This document shows positions 62,999 to 64,000 of a stretch of 64,000 bases of DNA, one piece after another (position 1 is the first letter of the stretch; every line of letters begins with the position of its first letter). Under the pieces are notes generated by a model, which had not been told where the DNA came from, made no database searches, and saw nothing but the letters and a program-made list of their open reading frames with translations. The stretch comes from Pseudomonas crudilactis (GTDB lineage Bacteria; Pseudomonadota; Gammaproteobacteria; Pseudomonadales; Pseudomonadaceae), in assembly GCF_013433315.1 (NCBI RefSeq), contig NZ_WXVV01000018.1:1-64000 (forward strand), written 5' to 3'. Position numbers and translations under genes: made by a program.

Positions 62999-64000
62999 TC
63001 AGAGTTTGGCCGCGGCCAACTCAGGCGCCACCCAATCGTTGACCTTGAACGGCTTGCGAATCAGCTTCTGCTGCGCCGCCAGATCCACTTTGTCCTGCAA
63101 GCTGCCGAGGAACACCGGATCCAGCGTCGACGGGAACACTTCGCTCAATTTCTGATCCTGCAGATCCTGCGTCAGGATCACCGGTGGATAACTGGCCAGA
63201 CCCGAGACCAGTTGCACGTAAGCCGCCTTGTTGCTGTCCTCGGTCAGCCACTCCACCGCCTGCTGCTGTGCCTTGAGCAATTTCGCCACCGCTTCCGGGT
63301 GCGCGTCGACAAACTTGCCCGTGCCGACCAGTACCGACTGCACGCTGCCTGCGCCACCGAGATCCTTGGTGTTCAGCGGCAACTCGGCCAGGCCCTTGGC
63401 CTGCAATGCGGTCAACCCGGAACTGCCCCAGGACGCATCGATCTGCTTGGCTGCCAACGCCGCGACCGCTGCATTGAAATCCAGATTGATGACTTTCAGA
63501 TCCTTCTCGCTCAGGCCCTGACTGGCCAGCGCCGCATCAAACGACAACTGCGTGGCGGTGCCACGGAAGATCGCCACGCGCTTGCCCTTGAGATCCTGCA
63601 AAGTTTTGATCCCAGAACCCGGCACCACCCCCAGATACTGCTTCACGCCACGCGCACTGGCGCTGAGCAAACGTGTATCCAGACCATTGGACTTGCCGAT
63701 GATTGCCGCCAGATCGCCCAGATACGCCAGATCAACCTGACCATTGGCAAATGCCTCGTTGATCACCGGCCCGGCACCTTTGAAGAAACTCCACTGAATC
63801 TTGATGCCCTGCTCGGCGAAGGCTTTTTCGAAAATCTGCTGATCGCGCAACACGTCGACCACGCCGCCGCCGCTGTGCTGGGTGCCGGCACTCAGGTCGG
63901 GCACGGCGATTCTGATTTCCTTGAGTTCGTCGGCATGCGCGGTGAACGCCAACAGGCCCGCCAGAGCAGGAACGGCAAACAGACTGAAAACACGTTTGAA
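62999..64000 (-). CDS. Sulfonate/sulfate-ester ABC transporter, substrate-binding protein (5' end outside window)
   Basis: At least 333 residues of an SsuA/AtsR-type periplasmic binding protein are visible. The frame stays open to the window edge and reads a signal peptide (VFSLFAVPALAGLLAFTAHA), so only the first few codons are missing. The mature part starts ADELKEIRIAVPDLSAGTQH and contains FANGQVDLAYLGDLAAIIG and GKRVAIFRGTATQLSFDAAL. The visible mature part has no methionine and no cysteine. In P. putida a related gene (atsR) heads the atsRBC transporter next to atsK, so permease and ATPase genes are expected elsewhere, probably beyond the edge or reading the other way. Confidence 0.87.
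   Translation of the reverse strand, partial: FKRVFSLFAVPALAGLLAFTAHADELKEIRIAVPDLSAGTQHSGGGVVDVLRDQQIFEKAFAEQGIKIQWSFFKGAGPVINEAFANGQVDLAYLGDLAAIIGKSNGLDTRLLSASARGVKQYLGVVPGSGIKTLQDLKGKRVAIFRGTATQLSFDAALASQGLSEKDLKVINLDFNAAVAALAAKQIDASWGSSGLTALQAKGLAELPLNTKDLGGAGSVQSVLVGTGKFVDAHPEAVAKLLKAQQQAVEWLTEDSNKAAYVQLVSGLASYPPVILTQDLQDQKLSEVFPSTLDPVFLGSLQDKVDLAAQQKLIRKPFKVNDWVAPELAAAKL

Overview
The window is GC-rich Proteobacterial chromosome, most likely from the Pseudomonas fluorescens group. The evidence is the gene content (TauABCD, SfnB-type oxidoreductases, a TriABC-type efflux pump with two adaptor lipoproteins, tonB-exbB-exbD in that order, AtsK) and the dense Pseudomonas-type palindromic intergenic repeats. 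The main theme is scavenging sulfur from organic compounds.

Layout. 1-516: right end of an IS3-family element sitting inside a long palindromic repeat. 663-4274: tauABC plus tauD for taurine. 4473-10410: an aldo/keto reductase, then a TonB-dependent receptor with a flavin monooxygenase, divergent from a LacI-type regulator. 10416-13729: hicAB toxin-antitoxin, a small membrane protein and the choline transporter betT with a BetI-like operator. 14275-18890: serine acetyltransferase, D-cysteine desulfhydrase and a cystine ABC transporter. 19365-26898: a duplicated-domain protein, then a probable operon with a tiny leader ORF, two SfnB-type enzymes, a flavin monooxygenase and a MetQNI-type transporter. 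27051-34404: an island of two tandem TccC-like (insecticidal Tc toxin C subunit) genes with unrelated C-terminal domains, plus a protein with an HEMLH zinc-protease motif. 34648-44189: methyltransferase, putative glycosidase, TriABC-type efflux operon and an AAA ATPase. 44384-50399: a polar amino-acid ABC transporter, an orphan MetQ, an unusual sigma-54 activator-like ATPase and an RBBP9-like hydrolase. 50765-64000: tonB-exbB-exbD, small proteins, arylsulfate sulfotransferase with its own TonB receptor, a LysR regulator, a type I sulfatase/phosphonate monoester hydrolase, AtsK dioxygenase, a second LysR regulator and a sulfonate/sulfate-ester binding protein cut by the window edge.

How it fits together. 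TonB-dependent receptors, powered by the local TonB system, would bring sulfonates and sulfate esters across the outer membrane. Periplasmic binding proteins and ABC transporters carry them inward, and TauD, AtsK, the flavin monooxygenases and the sulfatase release sulfite or sulfate. Cystine uptake, EpsC and DcyD handle the cysteine side. Several of these proteins contain no cysteine and no methionine beyond the initiator, as expected for proteins made when sulfur is scarce.

The least described parts are the two TccC-like genes, one ending in a phosphodiester-glycosidase-like domain; the leader ORF and RNA structure ahead of sfnB; and the sigma-54 activator-like protein with a degenerate GAFTGA loop and no visible DNA-binding domain. 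No rRNA, tRNA or CRISPR array was seen.
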